64,000 bases of DNA from Sycobia sp. Sy_11 (GCA_018907035.1 JACCIC010000029.1:1815001-1879000), one strand, 5' to 3'. Counted from the first letter of the stretch, positions 22,644 through 33,279 are shown. Made by a program: numbers and translations. Notes: a model not told the origin generated them from the letters alone.

Positions 22644-23514
22644 TGCGACGATCAGGCTGTATTCTCCATACAGCCTAATACGCGCAAAATTTTAATTTCG
22701 AATTTAAAATAAGGTTTTCGAAATTGAAATAATCGGGCAATGCTCCCGATTAGCGGTCAAACGCACAATAATCAAAACAAGACTATTGCGCGTACGAAAT
22801 ATACCTGCCTCGCGAACGCAGGACAGGAGAGAGCGGAGGGGAACTCGCGCGCGTCGCGAGAGAGCCGCAGCCGTGCGGCAGACAGCATCGAAAAGGTGTC
22901 CCGCACCCCCGCGCTCCTCGCGCCAGCGAACTTGGGAGACAGCAAATACACTTGCCGCCGCATTTAAAAATACTTTATTTTTAAATCTATTTTTAAAATA
23001 CAAAAATAATCGAATATATAGAACGTTCTAAAGGACAAAAAAAATATATAATTATTTGTATTTTTAGTAAAATAATTATAATGCGTAATTATTTTATTTA
23101 ATTATTTTAAGCTTTATATTTGAATGTTTATAATCGATGAATAATAAATTAATTATTATTATAGACAAGATAGAAAGTTTATATTAAAGTCTTATACTAT
23201 ACCTTATTATACTAGTTGTCGCACGCTGCATATTTATAAACGGTAATTACAATCTTAATTTAAACGGACTTAATATAGAAATTTCTGTCTTGTCTGTTGC
23301 AGATCGGAGGGCTCGAACCCAAAAACTCAATTAATTTTCTTATATAATTTTTATTCATTGTATTGTTATTTTTATTTTGTTATAAATGTTTATTTCTGAA
23401 CACAATTGACTAAATGTAATTTTTCTCCCGATCCTGTCGAAAATTCCCTTTCCTCTCAAAACGATCCTGGCGCTACCACGTAAGTTATCCCGAACGGAAA
23501 AGGGAAACGTTACA
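22644..23514 (-). mobile_element. Solo LTR (Gypsy-like), 871 bp
   Basis: Reads TGTAACGTTTCCC...GTCGCA on the minus strand (TG...CA ends) and is flanked by TATT at 22640-22643 and 23515-23518. It interrupts a PLE reverse transcriptase whose two halves resume cleanly on either side. A second copy is at 56495-60674. It contains a GC-rich island (22800-22950) and an internal segment (23163-23295) bounded by AGACAAGA and its complement. Short frames of 60-99 codons exist on both strands of the island in both copies, but nothing marks them as genes. No internal gag or pol remains, hence solo LTR. Confidence 0.8.
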
Positions 23515-23524
23515 TATTTGATAA

Positions 23525-23720
23525 AAATTTTGCAATATTATATGTTAAATTAATTGATGCTATTATTATTCTATAGGTCAATTGCTCTTTGTGAATCTTG
23601 GGAACCCCATAACATTTGGCTATTGTTCGATTTTCGCATTTTAAGTTTTTAAAAGTAATTTCATTAATATAACATTATTTTTCCATTCTTTTACTAATTT
23701 TTTACTAATTCTTAGAAATC
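23525..23720 (-). pseudogene. PLE reverse transcriptase, 5' part of split copy
   Basis: The minus strand matches the plus-strand PLE around 43300-43470, including the region encoding the F-Y-G-V-P-K-I-H-K motif (seen here as CTTGGGAACCCCATAACA near 23605). It is the continuation of the PLE at 20984 beyond the LTR insertion. Confidence 0.75.
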
Positions 23721-23937
23721 TTAGGACAGATCGAAAAAAAACAGAAACGTTGAGTTTCGTACGAGTAAATAATTATGAGCATTAATTAGTAAAATGTAAA
23801 GTTCGAAAGTTTCAAAATATAAAAAGTAAAAAAAAAAAATACAATAATGGTAACAAACAGTTAACCATAAAATTAATGCACATTTGTGAAATCAAACATC
23901 GACATTAGTATCAAAACTTGAAAATGAAATATTGTAT

Positions 23938-24120
23938 TGGGTGTACAAATATGTTTAGAGCGTTTTTTCTCTCTCCAAAATGTGATATTTTATTATGCAA
24001 ACGTGGTTACATATCCTTTATTCAAATTATTGTCCATCGGAAGCTGTAACTTTCTCCAATCATTTTGGAAATTTATGAATGCCGGACCAAACGGATGCAA
24101 AGATATTTATTCTCTACAGT
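23938..24120 (-). pseudogene. mariner C-terminal remnant with terminal repeat
   Basis: Starts with GGGTGTACAAATATG, matching mauritiana-type mariner ends. The minus strand then reads GIHKFPKWLEKVTASDGQ, the C-terminal G-I-H-x-L-P-E-R-W...S-D-G-x-Y-F signature. The rest of the gene is absent. Confidence 0.65.
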
Positions 24121-24424
24121 CTATTTTTATCACTAATGAAACGCATATTCTTAATTTATAAATAAACAATAATTGTTTATTTTTAAATTTAAATATTGCA
24201 ATTATTGAATTTAACTTTACTCTAATACTCATATCTATCATTAGGTTACATCCATTCCTATTTCATTATTTTAATTTTCAACTAATTATTAAATAAACAA
24301 ATTAAATTGTTTATCACAAAATTTCAATTACTGTTTGTCAAACTCGTTAATAATAGAAATTCTGATTACATCTGAATGGTCGATATACGATTTTTATATT
24401 TATTAACATCCATTGTTTATTATA

Positions 24425-25710
24425 TCAGGTATGTGAATAAGTCTTTCCCGTTTTTTTTCAAATTTTGAGCCTTTATTGTGAAAAAATGGTTACAAATGAA
24501 TTATTGAAAGTATTGGCCATCGCTAGCTACAACTTTTTCCCATCTTTCTGGCAACATATGAATCCCGTTGTGAAAAAATTCGACCGGTTTGGCCTCTATC
24601 CAGTCATCCACCGATTTTTTGGCTTCCTCGTAGGAATGGAAGTGCTGGTCAGCCAGGCCATGCGTCATCGATCTGAAGAGATGGCAATCAGACGGAGCAA
24701 CGTCTGGACTATACGGCGGGTGGGGTAGGACTTCCCATTTGAGCGTTTCTAAGTATGTTTTCACCGGCGGTGCAACATGTGGGCGAGCATTGTCATGTTG
24801 CAAAATAACTTTGTCGTGCCTGTCGGAGTATTGTGGCCGTTTTTCTCGCAGTGCGCGGCTCAAACGCATCAATTGTCGTCGATAGACCTCGCCTGTGATC
24901 CTTTCATTCGGTTTCAGAAGCTCATAGTAAACCACACCTAGCTGGTCCCACCATATACAGAGCATGAGCTTGGCGCCATGAATATTTGGCTTGGCCGTCG
25001 ATGATGATGCATGGCCGGGTAGTCCCCATGATTTTCTTCGCTTCGGATTATCGTAACGTATCCACTTTTCATCGCCAGTCACGATACGATGCAGAAAACC
25101 CTTTCTTTTATGTCGCTGAAGCAGCTGTTCGCAAGTGAACAAACGTCGTTCGACGTCTCTCAGCCTCAGTTCGTACGGCACTCAATTTCCTTGCTTTTGG
25201 ATCATTCCCATGGCTTTCAAACGCTTGGAAATGGTTGTTCGGTCAACTCCCAATGCTTCAGCAAGTTCTTCTTGCGTTTGACAAGAATCTTCATCAAGCA
25301 AAGTCGCCAATTCTCGATCTTCAAAGATTTGCGGCCGCCCGGAACGCTCCTTGTCTTCCACGTCGAAATCACCGCTTTTGAAGCGTCGAAACCATTCGCG
25401 AGCACTTGAATCATCGACACAACCTTCTCCATAAGCCTCCTGAAGCAATCGATGCGTCTCGGCAGCAGATTTATTCAAATTTAACCAATAAAGTGAAACT
25501 TCCCGCAAATGACGTCGACTCGGCTCAAATTTCGACATTTTCACGATATCAAAAATTTATGATGCGAAAAAATTTTAACTAATGTGTTAGTATGGAATTG
25601 TTGACATATGAATAAGCTTTGAGTATGACATATGTAACCATTGAATACTCGCACAGTATTAGTGGCGCCATCTCTTACAAAAAACGGGAAAGACTTATTC
25701 ACGCTCCTAA
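24425..25710 (-). mobile_element. Near-intact mariner (mauritiana-like), 1286 bp
   Basis: Terminal inverted repeats of about 32 bp start TCAGGTATGTGAATAAGTCT (left) and TTAGGAGCGTGAATAAGTCT (right, complement). They are flanked by TA duplications at 24423-24424 and 25711-25712. The 1286-bp length equals that of Mos1. A single 347-codon transposase frame fills it, broken only by one nonsense codon. It is the best preserved DNA transposon in the window. A (TA)n tract follows nearby at 25779. Confidence 0.95.
24501..25544 (-). pseudogene. mariner transposase with one premature stop
   Basis: Cut-and-paste transposase acting on the terminal repeats. Residues 1-120 form the paired-type double helix-turn-helix (KSAAETHRLLQEAYGEG..., WFRRFKSGDFDVEDKERSGR, TQEELAEALGVDRTTISKRL). 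The catalytic half follows with VTGDEKW (Asp158), LQHDNARPHV (Asp251) and YSPDVAPSD (Asp286), a complete DD34D triad with 34 residues between the last two. It ends GIHMLPERWEKVVASDGQYF. The WVPHEL linker motif is intact except that its Trp (codon 121) is TGA, a one-base change from TGG. The start ATG at 25544 gives the family length (about 345 residues). No other disabling change was seen. Confidence 0.95.
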
Positions 25711-25774
25711 TACAATGTTAATAAACAATGTAATAATTGTTATTTCGCGTACAATGATAACGCGTTGCTCTCTC

Positions 25775-25778
<4 letters not shown>

Positions 25779-25842
<64 letters not shown>
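25779..25842. repeat. (TA)n microsatellite
   Basis: Uninterrupted TA tract of about 64 bases. Confidence 0.97.
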
Positions 25843-25844
<2 letters not shown>

Positions 25845-26063
25845 TGTATAATATATGTGTGCACAAGCTCTAGCCATGAGGACCCTCGCGCCTACACCAA
25901 CTAGTGCTTAGGTATAGCTGTGCATGCTCTCTTTCTCTTTCTCTCTCTCTCTAACACACGTATGCATATGCAGCATCGTGCTATCTCACTCACTACCATG
26001 CGCTCTCTCTCTCACTCCGCGCTGCTTCTACGATCATGCGCTCTCTCTCGCACTCGCGCGCAT

Positions 26064-26070
<7 letters not shown>

Positions 26071-26103
<33 letters not shown>
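26071..26103. repeat. (CA)n microsatellite
   Basis: About 16 CA units, preceded by CTCT-rich low-complexity sequence from 25925. Confidence 0.97.
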
Positions 26104-26105
<2 letters not shown>

Positions 26106-27230
26106 TTCTTTACTCTCTTCCCTGCGCGAGTATATGAGGTTTGTCCGCGTTCATTCTGTTCTATTTTAAAAATTCAATTTGAGTGATTCTTAATCGTTTA
26201 TTTATTAAAAATTGTTAATAATTAATAACATGTATTGGTACATTCTGTATATCAGTCTTTTCAAGGTTTGCATGAACTCGACTGCCTATGCACATATAAG
26301 TTCATATGCGCCGGGTCTGTTCTTTAAATAATTAATTAATTGTTTATTACACATTGTGTATGTATATACTAATATACATAGAGTATTGGAGATTCTCAAG
26401 CTGTCACGCACACTATATAATAGTGTGCGCGACCAGCTATACTTCTTCGTTCACGCAGTCCCAGGCACACATTATAGCATATACTATAGCATTCTTCTCT
26501 CTTACTTAGACACTCTTCGCGCGGGAACTGAGCGCACGTGCTCAAACGCGTGGTCTCGCCGATCACGTGATCCCGCTTGGCCTATTATTGCGGAGGCCGC
26601 GCGTCCTTTGATTTCTTCGAATTGTTTTCTGTGCAATTCGAGCTTTTACCTACCCTCTTTTATAACCGTTGTTCTACGTCTAAAATTCTTTGAACTGCCT
26701 TTGTTCGGCAGTGAGAGATTTCCGCACTTCTCTCTCTAGAAATCTAGCATTTTCGAATCGTGAATTTATACGTTTGCAAATCTTAATTTTTCAGCACTCC
26801 TGAATCACTCATACATGCACACCTTCAAATAATGCTATTCTCTCTCTATCTACAATGACTCATACATGCACACATCTTACATCTAGGGCTTACATTGTTT
26901 CGAATCTGCAGGATTTTTACCTTTACTCATCTCTGAATGCATTTCTCTTCCTTCCTTCTACTGGAAATTAACTCTGGTTAGAGTTAATAAATTGATAAGG
27001 CACTACACTTTAAATGCGACGGACAAAAAGGTCTCTTTCACTCCCACGCTTATAATGTCTAATGCTTCGAAATTTGCTTACTCGGCTAGAAAGTCTTGAG
27101 AGTGAAACAAAACGCGTCGAATTGTTTTCGCACCTCGAATCTAACGCGGCAAAATTAAATTCAGCGTTGCTGAATTTCCACGTGTTTCCAAAACAACCGT
27201 GCAAAACGAAATCTCATTAAAACAATAACA
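26104..27230. other. Unassigned repeat-like DNA with two CACGTG boxes
   Basis: Contains a GC-rich patch at 26515-26615 with CACGTG at 26535-26540 and 26564-26569, the second inside a 12-bp palindrome GATCACGTGATC. Words near 26700-26730 recall 19530-19590. No coding motif was found in the 127-codon frame at 26356-26739. Confidence 0.35.
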
Positions 27231-27231
27231 T

Positions 27232-27232
27232 T

Positions 27233-27304
<72 letters not shown>

Positions 27305-27363
27305 CCGCACTGGATGCGTGCTGCGTCCAGTAACCTGTTGGGATAAAGGAAGCAGAGTATAAA

Positions 27364-27416
<53 letters not shown>
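27232..27416. repeat. Two (TA)n tracts with a 65-bp spacer
   Basis: TA repeats at about 27232-27301 and 27368-27415 flank a unique GC-balanced spacer (27302-27367). Confidence 0.95.
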
Positions 27417-27420
<4 letters not shown>

Positions 27421-27429
27421 CCCCGAATT

Positions 27430-28790
27430 CGGGTTATTACATACAGTTATCTGCATGTGTGTGCGTGGACTCTTCTACGCCGCTGCTCGAGAACTCCGCT
27501 GAAAAGGGGGACAGGGAACGGGAAATGAATCACGCGGTATACTTGATGAGATTTTGACAACATTAATATTTATTCACGCATGAGACTATTTTACAGAGGT
27601 AGACTAGTACATTCGCAATGTATTAGTTGCGGGTTTCGCGACAATATAATAATTATTTACACGGATACGCTATCACATAAAATACGCGGGGACGGGGAAC
27701 ACGGAATGGGACGCTTACTATCGACGACGCCGGGGAATACGGTATATGGCGGAACGCTATATTACGGACTATACACTTTAATACAATAGCATTTACGATG
27801 CTACGAAATTACGAAAAGGATATAACAAAATACGCCAAGTGCGCAATATAGGTTACACGCACATAACCGCGAAGCTGCACATGCGGTGATCGCGGCGGTG
27901 AGCCAGGAGCCTAGCTCTATACACTTATAAATTGACACAATAAAAAGAATACAAAGCTTCTTGCCGCCGACGACGATGCTGTCGCTGGCCTGAAGCTCGC
28001 TAGTGCTGGCTGGTGATCACTGGTGCTCGCGGCCGCCGCCTGGTATCAGAGTAGCTCGAGGCGCTCTCTCTCTCTCTCACTCACTTTCACGGATGAGCAA
28101 GGACGTGCCGGCCGCGCTGCTAGCTCTTGCTCGCGCGGTTGCGCGTGTCTGCGGCTCGTAGCTGCTGATGGCGTCGCTATTCACGACGTTACACGATGGC
28201 AGCGCGTGTGCGCTTCCTCGAAATATAGGACGCTCACGGTCCATTGTTGCTGCGAGTATATCGCCACGTCTTTTCCGCTCCTCCGATGGGCTCGCACGTA
28301 GTTTACACAGATGTAAACTTACAACACGTCAACTACGAAGGATGCTACAAGGGCGACCTTAAAGTGTGCGATTCGAAACGATATTAAACGAAAAAGAGAG
28401 AGACGATATTGAAGCGGGACGGATAAAATTACGTCCGACTATCTGAAGTTCAGACACGGAAGTGAAGTTCATTTCGAACTTCATACCTATAGTTGCGCTT
28501 CCAGGGCCCTCGCGGCTCGCGCGTACTATTTCGCTAACATCACGCGAACACTCACGCGAAGACTCGCGGTTTCACACGAGTGCTCTAACCTACCACCGCC
28601 ATTCGGGCGGTTACAATATACATAATTATGTATATTACGGAGCTTTATTAATCAGGTCTGCACCGAACAGATTTACAATACGAACTGGCGCGTCGCGAGG
28701 CACCACCGAGCGGCCGAGCGGCGCGCCTTTCACACATTTACTTACACATGGCCGTAGCTTCCGTGAAATGCATCGCACTAATATGCATAT
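27430..28790. other. Unidentified GC-rich repeat, possible LTR
   Basis: GC-rich DNA without a convincing gene. TGGTATCAGAG at 28041 matches the start of the initiator-Met primer-binding site used by many Copia-like elements, and AATAAA occurs near 27941. A short perfect hairpin (TGAAGTTC, 5-base loop) lies at about 28462-28482. Frames at 28023-28362 and 28462-28899 have low-complexity Ser/Arg-rich or repeat-like sequence and are probably not genes. Confidence 0.3.
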
Positions 28791-28799
28791 ATTCCTACC

Positions 28800-29640
28800 A
28801 ATATATTATACTAAATTAATGAAAGTCAGACTGTCCTTGTTTATGATCACCCCCGAAGAATCTGAAATAGAATATACTACTAAAGGTAAATTAGATTAAA
28901 AATTAAAAATAATAAACATAAATATAACAATACAATAAAATAAAAATATTAAAAAAAAGAAACTATTTTCTATGTTAGCAAAGACCAACCTGGCTGCTTC
29001 GTACATTATTAGGCTTTGTACATAAATAGGCTTCGTACATTATTATTATTATTTCTAAAGTAAACTTGAATATTATGATGTTTTAAAGTACTTCCAATTC
29101 ATTCTGAGAGACCTTTTACATATGCTAATACTACGATTATATTATTATTGTTCTTGTCTTTTATATTATGTTCCATAGTATTCCTATACTTAGCTACTAC
29201 TTTACATAGTGTTTTATACTTACCTGCTTCTATACTTTAACTAATACTCTCATCTAGTATCTCTGCAATTATTTTATCTAGTGGTCTACTGGATAATCAT
29301 TGTCAATGAATATCTCTTTGACTAATTTTAAATTATCTTTTCTAAAATATTTGTGTGAAACTTTGATTGCTCTATAGATGACTCCCTTTGTAGTACATAT
29401 CTTGTTTCCGAATAGATATTGTGAGTTAAAATTTAAAAACCTACCTGACCATGTAGGTTTTCTGTACCAATTACTCTGTTATTACTAATTCTAATAATGT
29501 TGCTCAAAATGGAGAAAAATGAATTTAAAGGCTATATGTCAGATTAGTCTGTGGAGGTGATTTTAAACAAGGACAGTCTATTGATATTATTAAGTATTAA
29601 ATTATCTAAAAACAGTCGACATAAGTACAATTAAAGTATT
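28800..29640 (-). mobile_element. Penelope-like element relic with inverted terminus
   Basis: From 28810 the minus strand matches the PLE family A 3' region (complement of AAACAAGGACAGTCTGACTTTC near 28825-28845). From 29040 to 29500 it matches the GIY-YIG/RT linker and the thumb region (NNNNIRKLF-type and KIHKAIK-type segments), with the hammerhead and GIY-YIG part deleted. At 29535-29635 a PLE 3' end lies in the opposite (plus) orientation (AAACAAGGACAGTCT, then GTCGACATAAGTACAATT), so the copy is palindromic like the others. All frames are broken. Confidence 0.7.
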
Positions 29641-30215
29641 TTGAATTATATCAATTAACTATTGATTTGGATGATTTAGTTTTGTGTTTTGCGCGATATG
29701 GTCAATTGTGATTTACGGCTCTGGCCATTATGCCAATCAAAATCACCGTCTGAACATTCTACCTTGGATCTTAAGGAGCCAAAGATCTTAGTAGTCTATC
29801 TATTGGCAGTTCATGCTTCTCATTAATAGGACGTGTTGCCATAGGTTACTAGAAGTTCTTCCATTGGTGGAGCCTCGTGATTGGGGAAACAACTGTCATG
29901 TTTTCTAATCTGTATTTTAGAAAAAAGATTTAGCTTTACTTAATATAGAAACTCGATGTAAATGGTTTAATATTAGTTTTCTTGTTTATAATTTTTATAC
30001 TTGTAATATTTATTTTGTATTCGAAAATTCACAGTATATGTTTTATTTTATATTATTAAAGAATGCCTTAAAGTACTTTTTTATTTGACTAATACTTGCT
30101 CAACATCTGTATTAAACGTTTATCATTGCTATATTCGATATATTTCTCATAGTAATTAACAGTTCGATAAAAAAGAAATATATTCCAATATATAGGATTA
30201 TTATATATTACATAC
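29640..30215. other. AT-rich sequence, nothing recognised
   Basis: No frames or repeats of note before the TA tract at 30220. Confidence 0.45.
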
Positions 30216-30219
30216 AATA

Positions 30220-30221
30220 TA

Positions 30222-30270
<49 letters not shown>
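30220..30270. repeat. (TA)n microsatellite
   Basis: TA tract that serves as the insertion context of the mariner at 30272-31507. Confidence 0.95.
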
Positions 30271-30271
<1 letters not shown>

Positions 30272-30275
<4 letters not shown>

Positions 30276-31507
30276 GTTATCAAATATTTCCCTTCCGCCT
30301 TTTTGTCTTATGAATTTCGCGGCTATGTATAAAGCGCTACAGAGCTCATATTTGTCAATACTATACATAATTTCCAAGGTCTTGACATAACGTAAAAAAC
30401 GACGCTATGCAAGATTAGTTTGAATATTGCGTTCAAAAGTTATAGACGTGCAAACATGGAGTTCACTAAGGCTGAAATTCGCGCTATTTTAAAGTTTTCC
30501 TTCGTCAAAGGCAAATCCGTTAGAGAAACGTTCTATGAGATTAATGGTGTTTTAGGGGATGACACGATATCAATTCGAACCGCAGAGGAATGGTTTCAAC
30601 GATTCAGAGTCGGTGAAAATGACGCTATAGATAAGCCAGCCAGCGGAAGACCTGTGACAATGAATACCGATCAAATCATGGAATTTATCGAGTTAGACCG
30701 GCATGTGGCAACTCGTGACATTGCCCAGGAGATAAGAGTTAGTCGCCAAACCATTTTAAAGCATCTGCTGAAGGTTGGATACAAAAAAGCTTGATGTTTG
30801 GGTGCTGCATGATTTGATGCAAAAAACCTTCTGGACCGAGAGTGCTGCTGAAACGGAAGGAACTCGACCCATTTTTTAAGCGGATGGTGACTGGCGACGA
30901 AAAATGGATTACATACGATATCAAGCGAAAACGGTCGCAGTTTAAGGCAGGTGGACTGTCCCAAAAAGTGGCCAAGCCGGGATTGACGGCGAGGAATGTT
31001 TTGCTGTGTGTTTGATGGGATTGCAAGGGAATAATCCACTATGAGTTGCTCCCATATGGCCAGACGCTTGATTCTACCATCTACTGTGAACAATTGGATC
31101 GCATGAAGCAGGCTATCGACCAGAAGCATCCACCATTGACCAACAGGTGGCAACCACACACTTCGTTGGTGACTCGTCAGAAGCTACGGGAGTTCGGATG
31201 GGAGGTTTTACCGCATCTACCATATAGCCTGGATATAGCGCCAAGTGATTACCACCTTTTCCTGTTCATGTCGAACGCGCTTGGTGGTGCAAAGTTGGAC
31301 TCAAAAGAGGCTTGTGAAAAGTGGCTGTCCGAGTTCTTCGCAAATAAGGAGAGGGGTTTCTACGAGAGGGGTATTATGAAGTTGCCGTCTAGATGAAAAC
31401 AGATTATCGAACACAACGGCACATATTTGAATCCGACCATTGTAACATTTTTTATAAAGCATTAAATGAAAAGCAAAAAAGCAGAAGAGAGATATTTGAC
31501 AACCTAA
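30272..31507 (+). mobile_element. mariner element, 1236 bp, inactive
   Basis: Terminal inverted repeats begin TTAGGTTATCAAATATTTCC (left) and TTAGGTTGTCAAATATCTCT (right, complement). They extend about 38 bp with a few mismatches and are flanked by TA at 30270-30271 and 31508-31509. It contains a decayed transposase. A truncated relative lies at 62400-63565. The TTAGGTTRTCAAATA end differs from the 24425-25710 element, so this is a separate mariner lineage. Confidence 0.93.
30420..31396 (+). pseudogene. mariner transposase missing the second catalytic Asp
   Basis: 30455-30794 encodes the DNA-binding part (EFTKAEIRAILKFSFVKGKS, WFQRFRVGENDAIDKPASGR, SRQTILKHLLKVGYKKA). Stops near 30792-30813 then interrupt. 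30860-31020 reads the first catalytic block (FFKRMVTGDEKWITYD). In 31046-31396 the second block, normally F-H-Q-D-N-A-R-P-H-T-S, is reduced to QPHTSLVT, so the catalytic Asp is deleted. The copy at 62811-63280 retains it. The third block (YSLDIAPSDYHLF) keeps its Asp but has Pro replaced by Leu. It ends GFYERGIMKLPSR. Confidence 0.92.
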
Positions 31508-31529
31508 TATATATGGGTATATATACAGA

Positions 31530-31700
31530 AATTGGATTTGATTATTCAATATAGTTGCCTTTGAGGGCGATACAACGATATTGATCATACAATTTTCCGA
31601 TACCAGTTATAGTAGATTTTTCCTTTAGCCTCAAAATAAGTTTCAATTTGAGCGATTACCTCCTCTTCATCTATCTTATGAGTTTTTCTGCAAAGATGGC
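31530..31700 (-). pseudogene. Transposase C-terminal remnant, other mariner/Tc lineage
   Basis: The minus strand reads EEEVIAQIETYFEAKGK...YYNWY, then ISLYRPQRQLY, matching in pattern the C-terminus (Y-F-x-x-G-I-x-x-L-x-x-R-W-x-x-C-I-x-L-x-G-x-Y) of a different mariner group. Short and frameshifted. Confidence 0.45.
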
Positions 31701-32146
31701 TTTCTGATGAAAACCGTAATTATGAAAAAATTAAGTTTTCTTAATACCGAATGACAATTTTTTTCCAGTATCATGAAAATGGTAAAGTAATTTACAAAAT
31801 GCTTATAAAATTAACTGATTAGTGACTAACGCTGAAATAATCTATTATAACCTAAAAACTATTCAGCTTGCGAAACCATTTGTATAGGTAGAATTAAAAA
31901 AAATTATCGGAGGTTATAAGGGATTTGCAATCTGTAAAGAGTAATAGGTTATATCAGCATATGTATCTATAAATTATTGTACTGCAGCATTTTCTGTGCT
32001 TCAAAAGTTAATTCATTAACATGTAGGGATAATGCGCATAACTAAAAATATATCCTGCTTATATTATGCCGAAGTCTTGACAAGATGGATAAGGATTTAA
32101 TAAGAATAGCAGCGTGAAGATTTGGTAACCTGAATTTACAAGTACA

Positions 32147-32249
32147 ATGGAGTTTGAACTGGATGGTAGTCTTAAAGAGTGGGCCAAAGATAAACCTTTA
32201 AGCATTCTGCAACTGGATCCAGCTGACCGAGCCGTACTTAGGATAGCCG
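32147..32249 (+). CDS. Candidate host first coding exon
   Basis: ATG in good context (TACAATGG) opens a stop-free 34-codon frame, MEFELDGSLKEWAKDKP through LQLDPADRAVLRIA, which ends at a consensus splice donor (CCG|GTAAGT, donor G at 32250). It leaves a phase-1 intron. Balanced codons and acidic/amphipathic composition contrast with the AT-biased frames around it. A run of transposon relics after 32450 would be intronic. I do not recognise the protein and cannot locate exon 2, which may lie outside the window. It could be chance, but start, frame and donor together are the best host-gene signal seen. Confidence 0.45.
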
Positions 32250-32454
32250 GTAAGTTACCTTCAATTTTTTCGTTTGTTTTTTTTTCCAAATCCGTTGAAA
32301 ATTTATATTTATCTTGAACTTATGACTCAAAAAAGGTTATATAATGTTGTCTTAACTAGAATTCATTTATATGAAGTTATTTTAAGTTTATAGTAACAAA
32401 AATGATACAAAATTGAATAATTTCTTCCTGTTTTTTCGCAAAAAATTTTACTTA

Positions 32455-33250
32455 AAATATAAGGAATAAAAACATTTTATTCAAAGTATTGCTGATCATT
32501 AGACACCACTTTCTTCCATCATTCTGTGAGCATAGGAATTCCGCGTCAAGAAAACAAGGCTTTGGTGACTATGCAAAGTCGATGCATTTTTTAACTTCTT
32601 TGTAAGAATGGAAGTGATGGTCAGCTTTACTGTGCCTGATTTAATAACTGAAAATCGAAAGAGGCAATCTCAAATGAATTCGGTGAGTGAGATAAAGCTT
32701 CCCACTGAAGCATTTTCAGGTAGGGTTTCACTGGTTATGCAACATGAGACCTAGTGTTATTATGGAAAAAAATTACTTTATTCTGTCTATTATAGCATCG
32801 CGAGCGTTTCTATTTAGAACTCAACTAACAAATCAATTAAAATTGATAATAATACCATGTGATAGTCTCATTCGATTTCAGCTGCCCATAATAAATTACA
32901 TCCCAACTGATCCCAGCTAAAAAACTTTGAATAAAGAAACAAAGAAATTTTGAACTGTGAATATTTTTTATATTGCGAACGATGTCGATAAATAGCCGAA
33001 ATAATTTCACAATTTTCTACGCTTTGGATTATCATATTACATCTATTGTTCATCGGCAGTCACGATACAGTCTAATAAAACCCATTCATTTCTGTTGTTG
33101 AAGAATTTTTTCACAGTTTGAAATGTTTTAAAACAGTTGATTCATATACTTATAATATTTTTCCAAATCCTGCTAGAGTCTTTTACTCTTTATTCTCAAG
33201 TTCAAAATGGTTATTTTTGAAGCCTCGAACGCTTGCACAGGTTTCAATGG
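32455..33250 (-). pseudogene. Old mariner transposase remnant
   Basis: The minus strand near 33000-33070 shows DNPKRRKL after VTADEQ (consensus VTGDEKW...YDNPKRRKSW; the catalytic Asp sits in TADE). Near 32680-32730 a Y-L-K-M-L-Q-W-E-A-L region is readable, and at 32460-32560 the E-R-W...ND-QYF tail is decayed. Many indels. Ends were not found. Confidence 0.6.
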
Positions 33251-33279
33251 CAGCCATTTATGCCTAAAACACTGTGTTA

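Larger units (their letters stand above)
20984..23710 (-). mobile_element. Penelope-like element, family A, split by an LTR
   Basis: Minus-strand PLE related to the copy at 42840-45255. The 3' terminal region (20984-21240) has the conserved PLE end: complement of AGTCGACATAAGTACAATTT, poly-purine/T-rich stretches and the AAGGATAGTCTAAC-like block. Next come a hammerhead-like motif (21289-21326), a GIY-YIG endonuclease zone containing a tandem duplication (21451-21676), the IRKLFNNCKDKDD linker and the reverse transcriptase (22100-22640, then 23519-23710). The RT is interrupted at 22644-23514 by a solo LTR with TATT duplications. Frames are broken throughout. The 5' end fades at about 23710. 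Confidence 0.85.

Noticed and set aside
22704..23003. 99-codon frame conserved at 60347-60643
   Set aside because: Both lie in the GC island of the same LTR family, where all frames on both strands are open. Similarity reflects recent common origin of the LTRs, not coding.
28041..28055. Copia-type primer-binding site TGGTATCAGAG
   Set aside because: The preceding bases do not end in CA and no gag follows. Kept only as a remark in the repeat entry.
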